From Pelodiscus sinensis (Eukaryota > Chordata > Testudines > Trionychidae), in assembly GCF_049634645.1 (NCBI RefSeq), contig NC_134714.1, forward strand, positions 134,014,660 through 134,078,659: a DNA stretch of 64,000 bases, given 5' to 3'. Shown here in pieces: positions 20,960 to 32,100 of the stretch. Under the pieces are notes generated by a model. That model was given only the letters and a program-made list of their open reading frames with translations. It ran no database searches and was not told the origin of the DNA. Position 1 is the stretch's first letter. Every line of letters starts with the position of its first letter. Made by a program: the position numbers and the translations under genes.

Positions 20960-22979
20960 CCAGGGTGAGCTGTGTTTAGCCCCCAGGGAGATGGGTGGGG
21001 CGGGGGCAGCCGGGGGCGTGGTCATGGCTGCGCAGGGGGGGCGCGTGGAGCGGGGTGAGGGACTGCGCACGCTCGGGGCAATCCGGCTCGGCGGGAATTG
21101 CCGCGGCTGTAGGATCCGGCGGTCTGTGCCCGGAGGATGTGCCTGACGGATCCGTGCAGGATCGCCCCCGTCGCTCTGGGTCATCGCTAGGCGGGACGGC
21201 CGGGTCTGTCTGGGGTTGCCACGTCTGTCTGTGGGATTGTCTCATCTGTCTGGGGGAACTGGCCACGGAATCGCCGCATCCGTCTGTCTTGGGGATCGCA
21301 GTGTCCTTCTGTCTGAGCCCCGGCTGCCACTTGGCCCTGTCTGTCCGTCCCCCTGTAGCAGCAAGCTGCAGCTCAATGCACCTGGTGGGATTTGCACTCT
21401 ACTGTTCAACCCTGAGGTATTGCCCAGAAAAGCACCCCCGCTGGAAACTGGCCATGGCAGAGCTGGGCTAGAACGGGGGGGCCCCGCCGCCCCAGATCCT
21501 GGAGGGAGGGTTAGCCGATCCCTGGCCCTGCCAGGAGAGGAGACTGAGGAGCGGCCCAGGCACCTGTGTCCGCATGGCGTGTGTGACACTCAAAGGAATG
21601 GGTGGTGGGGGGCTATGCAACATCGCCCCGGATTCCTCTTCTCCCTTTGCAGCCAGGGCTCCACCTGGTGCAGGGGGCCCCAAAACAGACACAGAATTGA
21701 GATCCTCCGTCAAGCCCCCGCAGACACCCCCAACCTGGAATCTAAGCTGCCCTACACTGGCCCGGCTGCCCCACGGGGAGGGCAGCGAGGAAGACCCAGT
21801 TGGGGGAGCGATGCCCGAGGGGCTGGGGGGGGGGGACACCCTGACTTTTCCTTGGCCTTTCAACACTGAACAGAAACAAAATGGGGAGCGGGGGAGGGAA
21901 ATACCTTTTCCTTGTGTCTTTCGCCTCCAACGGCAGAACCTAGAGCTACGATTCAAGTAACATGTTAGCCAGGGGAGGAAGGTTTCAAGTATCAAACGAA
22001 AGCCCCCCTGCCGATGCACAGAGGGATGCCTGCCCCACAGCAGCTGCCCCATGGAGAGAGGACGCCATGGCCCCCTTCCACATCTGCCCAAATCTGGGAC
22101 TAGCTGGGTGGGGGGGTCTCTGCTGCCAGCCAGTCCTACCACCCACTGCAACCGAAGTGGAGCTGATCGTGCGCACCCCATCCAGGGGGGTGACTGGCCA
22201 CACCCCCCCCTCCTTGGGGCACAGAGGAAACTGACCAGGGAGTACCCCACCCCTGCCTCAATCCACAGGTAGAACCACTGCCCTGCCACACGGGTGTGGG
22301 AGGAGCCGAGCAAAGCCACACCCCCTTCCCCGAGTGGGAGGAGCCAGGGGAAGCGTAACCGTTTTGAAAATAGGAGATTCAAGTTTCGGGGCGGGGGGGC
22401 GATCCAAGTCCCCCCGGCCGAAGGGGGAAGGGCATTAGGGAGCCCCCCCCCCCGAACTAGGAAGAAGTTTGGGTGCCACTTATCCCACTCCCCCCTTGCA
22501 AGTGGTTATTTAAAGCTGACAGATCTGGGGGGGGCTCCCCCACTCCAGGGAGTGTGAGTGCGGGGGGAGGTGGGGATAAGCCATCAGTGCTAGAGCCCCC
22601 CACGGATGGGATGTGTGGGGCATGGAGGCAGCAGCCAATTCCAAGGCAGCCGGCTGAGGCGCCGAGCCCGGGGGGGAAGTGGGGGGTGGTTAAGACAGGG
22701 TTTCTTTATGGGCGCTCATGTACCCACCAGTACCAACCCCCCCCCCCATCCTGGCTCCCATCACCCCCTGGGGGCAGTACCAGCTCCAGCCGCCCCCGAC
22801 CTTACCCAGCACGGAGAGGCCCAAACAGCCCCCCACATCCCTTCCCGGCACAGAGACGGGGGGAGCGGGGTCCCCCCAGCCCCCCTTGCTCCCCCCAGCC
22901 GTGGAAGGCCCCCAGCCCCCGTGATTCAGTGCATGGCTTTAGTAAAAGGTCTCTTCAAGTCTCTGGCCCCGCCCGGCCA
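20960..22979 (-). other. FBXL19 3' flank or 3' UTR
   Basis: GC-rich sequence without a recognisable gene. A short TCTGTCTG-type repeat lies at 21200-21310. The variant signal ACTAAA on the minus strand (22938-22943), about 40 bp past the FBXL19 stop, is one possible proximal poly(A) site. Confidence 0.45.
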
Positions 22980-23180
22980 TTAGCTGTCTTTGATCAGCAA
23001 TTTCTCCTCGGGGCAGCGGAAGGGCGGCCCGGCAGGCGGGGGTGCCGGGGGCCCCGAGTCCTCGCAGAAGCGGGCACAGCCCTCGGGGGTGATGTGGCGG
23101 CAGGAGCGCAGGTCGATGCGGGGAGAGGCGCAGGCAGCGTCGGAAGAGAGGCAGACACTGGTCCGTCAGGCGGTTACACC
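22980..23180 (-). CDS. FBXL19: FBXL19 coding exon 11 (last)
   Basis: It begins GCNRLTDQCLPLFRRC after acceptor CCGCCCGCAG and ends FRCPEEKLLIKDS with TAA at 22980-22982. A one-base surplus in the G4 run 23120-23123 separates the first 20 codons from the conserved RIDLRSCRHITPEGCARF frame. As written, the last repeat and C-terminus are out of frame. Confidence 0.9.
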
Positions 23181-26100
23181 CTGCGGGCGGGGGGGACGGT
23201 CAGACAAGGGGCGCAGGCGAACGGCCCCTGTACACCCGCGGGACACGGGGCCCCAGCCCTCACGGGAGCGCCAGAGCTAAGGAAGCCTGGAGTAACACGT
23301 GTGTCTGTCGGCTGGCCCACAGCCGGGCTGCGGGGACGGAGTGAGGGGCACCGGCAGGGCTGGGGGGGGGGGCTAGCAGGGGCTGTGGGGCAGGGGGTGG
23401 GCTGCAGGTTGGGCGCAAGGGTTTGCCGGCAGGGCTGGGGGGGCGGAGCAGAACTGGGGGGCACTGCGGGGTTGGGCGGTGGGCTGCGGGTTGGGCACGA
23501 GGGGCGGGTGGCAGGGCTGGGGGGCTGCGGGGGCGAGTGCAAGGGGCACTGGCGGGACTCAGGGGGAGGAGGCGGCCTGGCAGGGCAGGGCTGGGGGGCT
23601 GCGGGGCGAGTGCAAGGGGCACTGGCGGGAATCGGGGGGAGGAGGCGGCCTGGCAGGGCAGGGCTGGGGGGCTGCGGGGCGAGTGCAAGGGGCATTGGCG
23701 GGACTCGGGGGGAGGAGGCGGCCTGGCAGGGCAGGGCTGGGGGGCTGCGGGGCGAGTGCGAGGGGCACTGGCGGGACTCGGGGGGAGGAGGCGGCCTGCA
23801 GGGCAGGGCAGGGCTGGGGGGCTGCGGGGCGGGTGCGAGGGGCACTGGCGGGACTCGGGGCAGGAGGCGGCCTGGCAGGACTGGAGAGTGGGCGCGAGGG
23901 GCGGTGGCGGGGCAGGGGCCGCGGAGGGGGGCGGGCGCGAGGGGCGGTGGCGGGGGCAGGGCCGCGGGGGGGGCGGGCGCGAGGGGCTGGGGGCGGGGCA
24001 GGGCAGCGGGGGGGGGGGGGGCGCGAGGGGCGGGGCAGGGCCGCGGGGGGGCGGGCGCGAGGGGCGGGGGGCGGGGCAGGGCAGCGGGGGGGGCGGGCGC
24101 GAGGGGCGGTGGAGGGGCTGGGCCGCGGGGGGGGCGGGGCGCGAGGGGCGGGGGGCGGGGCAGGGCCGCGGGGGGGCGGGGCGCGAGGGGCGGGGGGCGG
24201 GGCAGGGCAGCGGGGGGGGCGGGCGCGAGGGGGCGGTGGCGGGGCTGGGGCCGCGGGGGAGCGGGCGCGAGGGGCGGGTGGCGGGGCTGGGCGCGCGGGG
24301 GAAGCGGGCGCGAGGGGCGGGGGCGGGGCAGGGCAGCGGGGGGGGCGGGGCGCGAGGGGCGGTGGCGGGGCTGGGCCGCGGGGGGAGCGGGGCGCGAGGG
24401 GCGGGGGCGGGGGGCAGGGCAGCGGTGGGGGGCAGGCGCGAGGGGCGGTGGAGGGGCAGGGCCGCGGGGGGCGGGCGCTCACCGGAGAGGTTGATCTCGG
24501 CCAGGCTGTCGCGGAGGGGGGAGTTAGCAGCGGTCAGCAGGTGCACGGACGGGTCACCCACGTGGTTGCAGTGGCTCAGGTCCAGCTTGGCGAGCTGGGG
24601 CGTGTGGCGCACGACGAGGCGCAGGGAGGAGTCGGTGATGTCCAGCCCCGACAGACGCAGCTCGGACACGTTCTGCAGCCGGCCCCGGCTCTCCGTCTGA
24701 CCTGGGGGAGGGGACAGGTCAGCGCCCCCGGCACAGCGCCCCCTGCTGCCGCTGCGGGGCACTGCCTCCCCCGCCCACCTGCATCACAGCGCCCCCTGCT
24801 GCCGCTGCGGGGCACTGCCTCCCCCGCCCCCCCCCCCGCATCACAGCGCCCCCTGCTGCCACTCCGGGGCACTGCCTCCCCCCTGCCCTCCCCGCATCAC
24901 AGCGCCCCCTGCTGCCGCTGCGGGGCACTGCCTCGCCCCGCCCCCCCCCCGCATCACAGCGCCCCCTGCTGCCGCTGCGGGGCACTGCCTCCCCCTGCCC
25001 TCCCCGCATCACAGCGCCCCCCTGCTGCCGCTGCGGGGCACTGCCTCGCCCGCCCCCCCCCCCCCGCATCACAGCGCCCCCTGCTGCCGCTGCGGGGGCA
25101 CTGTCTCCCCCGCCCCCCACCCGCATCACAGCGCCCCCCTGCTGCCGCTCCGGGGCACTGCCTCCCCCGCCCCCCACCCTGCATCACAGCGCCCCCTCCT
25201 GCCGCTCCGGGGCACTGCCTCGCCCGCCCCCCCCCCCCCCGCATCACAGCGCCCCCTGCTGCCACTCCGGGGCACTGCCTCCCCCGCCTCCACCCTGCAT
25301 CACAGCGCCCCCTGCTGCCACTCCGGGGCACTGCCTTCCCCGCCCCCACCCTGCATCACAGCGCCCCCTGCTGCCGCTCCGGGGCACTGCCTCCCCCCGC
25401 CCCTACCCGCATCACAGCGCCCCCTGCTGCCGCTCCAGGGCACTGCCTCCCCCCGCCCCCACCCGCATCACAGCGCCCCCTGATGCCACTCCGGGGCACT
25501 GCCTCCCCCCGCCCTCCCCGCATCACAGCACCCCCTGCTGCCACTCCGGGGCACTGCCTTCCCCCGACCCCGCATCACAGCACCCCCTGTTGCCGCTCTG
25601 GGGCACTGCCTTCCCCTGTCCCCCCCCGCATCACAGCGCCCCCTGCTGCCACTCCGGGGCACTGTCTTCCCCCAACCCTGCATCACAGCGCCCCCTGTTG
25701 CCGCTCCGGGGCACTGTCTTCCCCCAACCCTGCATCACAGTGCCCCCTGCTGCCTTTCCCCGATCCTGCATCACAGCGCCCCCTGCTGCCGCTCCGGGAC
25801 ACGGCCTTTCCCAACCCTGCATCACAGCGCCCCCTGCTGCCTTCCCCCGATCCTGCATTACAGCGCCTCCTGCTGCCTTCCCCCCGATCCTGCATTACAG
25901 CGCCTCCTGCTGCCTTTCCCCGATCCTGCATTACAGCGCCCCCTGCTGCCTTCCCCCGATCCTGCATCACAGCGCCCCCTGCTGCCGCTCCAGGGCACTG
26001 CCTTCCTCGCCCCGCCTGCATCACAGCGCCCCCTGCTGCCGCTCCGGGGCACTGCCTTCTCCCGACCCCCGCATTACATCGCCCCTTGCTGCCGCTCCAG

Positions 26101-29100
26101 GGCACTGCCTTCCCTCGCCCCCCCCCCCCGCATCACAGCGCCCCCTGCTGCCACTCCGGGGCACTGCCTTCCCCCGCCCCCCCCGCCGCATTACAGCGCC
26201 CCCTGCTGCCATTCCAGGGCACTGCCTTCCCCTGCCCCACCCCCGCATCACAGCACTCCCCGCTGCCGCTCCAGGGCACTGTCTTCCCCCACCCCCGCAT
26301 CACAGCGCCCCCTGCTGCCGCTCCAGGGCACTGCCTCCCCGCTGAGTCTGCCCCCACATCACAGCACCCCCTCATCCCCACCTGGCTTGCTGTCTGTGGG
26401 GGGCAGCAGCAGCTCCCGGAGGTGCGAGTCCTTCACGTCCTCGATCCAGCGCAGGTCAAGCAGCCGCAGTGCAGGGAAGCTGGCGGTGCTGAGCGCCGAG
26501 ACGGAGCACCACGAGCAGCCCGTCAGGACCAGCTCCCGCAGGCCTGCAGGAGGCAGCAGAGATGCAGAGTCAGGGGGAGAAGCCAGGCTCTCATCTCCTG
26601 CCCCCCCAACCTTCGGGGCCCACTGCCTCCCGGAGCTGGGGAAAGATCCCAGGAGCCTGGCTCCAGCCCCCCTACCCTGCAGCCTGTTGATGAGCCACAT
26701 GAGCTGCTTCTTGGAGATGTTGGTCCAGCTGAGGTCCAGGCTGGCCGGCTGCCGGCGGATGATGCCGCTCAGCATAGACGGGGTGATTGATTTTCGGGCG
26801 GCTCAGGTCAATGCGGGTCCACAGGCGCTTATCACAGCACCTGGAGGAGGCGGGCATGGAGACAATTAGAGAGCACCTCTACTACAGTCAGTACGGTACC
26901 AATACCCCATCCCACTTACGCACGGATACAATCAATACGGTAAAAAGATCGGCTATCTTCCCATCTAACCCAGCTCCCAGAGCACTAATACAATCAATAC
27001 GGTAAAAAGATCGGCTATCTTCCCATCTAACACAGCCTCCAGAGCACTAATACGAATCAATACGGTAAAAAGATCGGCTATCTTCCCATCTAACCCAGCT
27101 CCCAGAGCACTAATACAATCAATACGGTAAAAAGATCGGCTATCTTCCCATCTAACACAGCCCCAGAGCACTAATACAATCAATACGGTAAAAAGATCGG
27201 CTATCTTCCATCTAACCCAGCTCCCAGGCAGAGCACTAATACAATCAATACGGTAAAAAGATCGGCTATCTTCCCATCTAACACAGCCCCCAGAGCACTA
27301 ATACAATCAATACGGTAAAAAGATTGGCTATCTTCCCATCTAACACAGCCTCCAGAGCACTAATACAATCAATACGGTAAAAAGATCGGCTATCTTCCCA
27401 TCTAACACAGCCTCCAGAGCACTAATACAATCAATACGGTAAAAAGATTGGCTATCTTCCCATCTAACACAGCCTCCAGAGCACTAATACAATCAATACG
27501 GTAAAAAGATCGGCTATCTTTCCATCTAACACTGCCCCCAGAGCACTAATACGATCAATACGGTAAAAAGATCGGCTATCTTTCCATCTAACACTGCCCC
27601 CAGAGCACTAATACGATCAATACGGTAAAAAGATCGGCTATCTTCCCATCTAACCCAGCTCCCAGGCAGAGCACTAATACAATCAATACAGTAAAAAGAT
27701 CGCTATCTTCCCATCTAACACAACCCCTTGCCCAGCACTAATACAATCAATACGGTAAAAAGATCGGCTATCTTCCATCTAACACTGCCCCCAGAGCACT
27801 AATACGATCAATACGGTAAAAAGATCGGCTATCTTCCCATCTAACCCAGCTCCCAGGCAGAGCACTAATACAATCAATACGGTAAAAAGATCAGCTATCT
27901 TCCCATCTAACACAGCCCCCAGAGCACTAATACAATCAATACGGTAAAAAGATCGGCTATCTTCCCATCTAACACAGCCCCCAGAGCACTAATACAATCA
28001 ATACGGTAAAAAGATCGGCTATCTTCCCATCTAACACTGCCCCCAGAGCACTAATACGATCAATACAGTAAAAAGATCGGCTATCTTCCCATCTAACCCA
28101 GCTCCCAGGCAGAGCACTAATACAATCAATACGGTAAAAAGATCGGCTATCTTCCCATCTTACACAACCCCTTGCCCAGCACTAATACAATCAATACGGT
28201 AACGGTACCAGCCACTGCCTCCAATAGGGCAATGGGACCAGCCCTCGGACAGCTGGTCCGCATGGGCCCTGCAGCCCTCCCCCGATGCCTGCGTGGCCCT
28301 GCCCCGTCTGTCCCCCCTCCTAGCCCTCGGGAGCTGGCGCCTGACCCCCCAGCCCCGTATGGGGCCAGGCCCCGCAGGCGCGGAGGAGAAGGCTGTGCAG
28401 ACGCTCTCCTCCCAGCGACTACTTCCTGCTGGGGCCCTGCGCCCTCCGGTGGGCAGACGGCAGAACTGCAGCAACGGTCCCCGGGCAGAAATGGTAACTT
28501 GCGCTCGGCTCCTTGGCTACGCGCCCGGGCAGCGGCGCGGCATTTCCCCAAGAGCACAAGCTGGTAACGGCGCCATTCGCCGCCTCGGCCAATGGCAGCA
28601 CCGGGCGCTGGTCAGCACCTATAGCCCTCCCGCGCATCACTGACACTCCAGCTCCCCGGAAAACGATTTCTCCCCCTCCCCCCGGGCCTTGGGAGACAGG
28701 CCAATCCTCTACACCCAGCCCCCCAAGCCTGCAGCCACACACCACACCTCAGACACCCCCCCAGGGGCCTGCCCCTGCCACAAACCCCGGTGCCCGCTCC
28801 CTGCGCACGTCTAGACAAGCGACACCAACACAGGAGCTAACCACAGCACCTCGGCAATGTGACACGTGCATCAAGTGCCAGCCAGGTCCCCGGCCCTGGG
28901 CATTGGCCCCGCTGGACGGTCTCTGTCCGACGTCAGGGCAGGGAACACGCAGGGGACGTCTGAACCCGCCAGGCAATTCAGGCCTGGATTTCGAAGTCGC
29001 CAGCCTGCTCCAAAGACTGTTAACCAGCACTTACCCGGCCAGTCTGGCTCCCTGGGTAACAGGACAAAGGCAACGTCCCCTCTCTGGCTATTCGCCTCCC

Positions 29101-32100
29101 ACCCCACACGCTGAGGGGGAGCCACTGCCGCCCCGACTTGCTTCGCCTCATTCACACACGCAGCTTCTGCAGACCCCTGCTACTGGCCTCGCTCCCACCC
29201 TCTGGTGAACTGGGCGTCGCCCACGAAAGCTTAAGCCCGAACAGATCGGCCCGTCTCTAAGGTGCCAAGCGACCCCGCGTGTTTTTACAAGCAATATGGT
29301 AAAGGCTCCGGTTTCCAGACAATACGGTACAGGCCTGCCCCTCCTAACTCCTGCAGCAAGTCTCCACCCCACAGCTCCCCCTTGTGGCCCCAGAGATCAC
29401 TGCACCTTCTGCAGTGCCCATGGGACCCACAGCCCTCCTGCCCCACATCTCACCCATGGGACCCACAGCCCTCCTGCCCCACATCTCACCCATGGGACCC
29501 ACAGCCTTCCTGCACCTCCTGCCCCACATCTCACCCATGGGACCCCCTCTCTCCCACCCCATGGGACCCACAACCCCCAGCACCTTCTACCCCACATCTT
29601 GTGCATGGGACCCCCTCCTCCTGCGCCATGGTAGACACACAGGCCACGAACCCAGCCCTTGTTTGAGTCCCTGACAGCCCCACTGCAGGTCAAGGCTCAG
29701 GAAACCCACCCATAGAGTCAGTCGCAGCGCCCCCTAGTGCACTCAGGGGCATTGGGCCAGCCCTGCTGGGCCCTGGCCCGCTCCCTGCCCCACAGTGCCT
29801 CCTCGCACCGCCCTGGGGCACTGGGCCAGCCCTGCCTGCCAGGGGATAGCGCCCCCTGCTGGGCCCTGCCCTGCTCCCTGCCCCACAGCGCCCCCTAGCG
29901 CCACTCAGGGGCATTGGGCCAGCCCTGCCTGCCAGGGGAGAGCGCCCCCTGCTGAGCCCTGCCCTGCTTCCTGCCCCGCAGTGCCCCCTAGCTCCACCCT
30001 GGGGCACTGGGCCAGCTCTGCCTGCCAGGGGAGAGCGCCCCCTGCTGAGCCCTGCCCTGCTCCCTGCCCCACAGCGCCCCCTAGCGCCACTCAGGGGCAT
30101 TGGGCCAGCCCTGCTTGCCAGGGGAGAGCAGCAATGCTGGGCCCTGCCCCGCAGCGTACCCTAGCGCCGCCCTGGGGCACTGGGCCAGTCCTGCCTACTA
30201 GGGGAGTGCCCCCTGATGGGCCCTGCCCCGCTCTCTGCAGCACAGCGCCCCCTAGTGGTGCACCTGGGACCTGCATATTGCCCACCACCCCCTAGTGGTG
30301 CATGAGGATCCTACTGCATGGCAGCCTCCACCCTGCAACCCCAGGACCCTCTAGTGGCCCCTGGTGGGACTCCAACGCAGCGCCCCCTGGCCCCGTGGAG
30401 CAGTACTGCAACCTCACATCCGCACAGCGCCCCCAGCGATGCCCGTGGTTACTGCAGCTGGGCGGCGCCCCCCCCTTACCATCGGCTCCAGGTCCGGCAC
30501 ACGCGCATGCAGACGCAGAGCTCGCGGTAGCTGAGGTGCTGGAAGACAGCCAGCCAGACGTCGCGCTGCATGACGTGGTCCGAGCCGCTGTCCAGGGGCA
30601 GCGAGTCCGGCTCGGGGCTGTCGGGGGGCGGGCGCACCACGTGCCGCTCCAGCTGCAGCAGGGGCTTGGGGGGCGAGGGCACCAGGGGCCACTGAGGAAC
30701 TGAGTCCGGGCCACCATGTGCAGGCCTGTCTGCCCGGCCGGCCGCCCCCCCTTGCGGCCTCCGGCCTGCTGCTTGGCTCGCTCGCTGCCCCGGCTGGCGG
30801 CCCGGTGGTGGTTCTCCTTCTCCTGACAGTTCGCCCGCGGCCCCTTGGGCTGCTTGCCGTTGCGGGCCGCCTCCGAGCCGCCATTGCGGCCTTCCTCCTC
30901 CTCCTCCTCCTCCTCGTCCTCCTCCTCGCTGGCGCTGAAGCCGAGGGCGGCCAGGCGCTGGGCCCGGGAGGTGGGCGAGGCGGCCCGGCTGGAGCCACCG
31001 CCGGAGCCCTCCGAGCCCCGCGAGTCTGTGTCCGAGTCCGAGTCGGAGCTGGAGCTGGAGCTGCTGCTGTTCTTGACTCGTTCCAGCATCTGGCACATCT
31101 GCTTGAAGCGCTCCAGCTTCTCCCGCTGGTGAGACTTGTCCGACTGGGCCGAGCCCTCCAGCAGCCCCGCTGGAGCCTTCGCTTTCTGTGGGGCAGAGCG
31201 GGGACTATGGGACGGGGGCCCTGCGCCTCTAAGGCGCGCCTGCTCCCAGCCCGCCTCAGGGTGGGGCGCAGGCTGGGGGCGGGATCGGGACAAGGGGCCT
31301 GTCTCTGGGGTGGGGGGACGCTGGCTGGGGGGGGGCGGATCAGGACAAGGGGCCTGTCCCCGGGAGGGGGCGGAATGGGGACGAGGGGCCTGTCCCCTGG
31401 GGGGGCGGGATCGGGACAAGGGGCCTGTCTCCGGGGTGGGGGGGTGCTGGCTGGGGGGGGCGGGATCGGGACAAGGGGCCTGTCCCCGGGGGGGGGCGGA
31501 ATGGGGACGAGGGGCCTGTCCCCGGGGGGGCGGGATCAGGACAAGGGGCCTGTCCCCGGGGGGTCGGAATGGGGACGAGGGGCCTGTCCCCGGGGGGGTC
31601 GGAATGGGGACGAGGGGCCTGTCCCCGGGGGGGTCGGAATGGGGACGAGGGGCCTGTCCCCGGGGGGGGCGGGATCAGGACAAGGGGCCTGTCTCCGGGG
31701 TGGGGGAGTGCTGGCTGGGGGGGGCGGGATCGGGACGAGGGGCCTGTCTCCGGAGTGGGGGGGGCGCTGGCTGGGGGGGGGGCGGGGATCGGGACAAGGG
31801 GCCTGTCTCCGGAGTGGAGGGGTGCTGGCTGGGGGGGCGGGGATCGGGACAAGGGGCCTGTCTCCGGGGTGGGGGGGTGCTGGCTGGGGGGGCGGGATCG
31901 GGACAAGGGGCCTGTCTCCGGAGTGGGGGGGGCGCTGGCTGGGGGGGCGGGATCGGGACAAGGGGCCTGTCTCCGGGGTGGGGGGGGCGCGATCGGGACA
32001 AGGGGCCTGTCTCCGTGGTGGGGGGGCGCTGGCTGGGGGGGCGGGATGGGACGAGGGGCCTGTCTCCGGAGTGGGGGGGGCGCTGGCTGGGGGGGCGGGA

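Noticed and set aside
23479..26790. 1103-codon plus-strand frame
   Set aside because: It is antisense to FBXL19 exons 8-10 and the intron arrays, with no domain similarity.
26880..28205. CRISPR-like regular repeats
   Set aside because: Units are contiguous 62-bp tandem copies without unique spacers, in a vertebrate intron.
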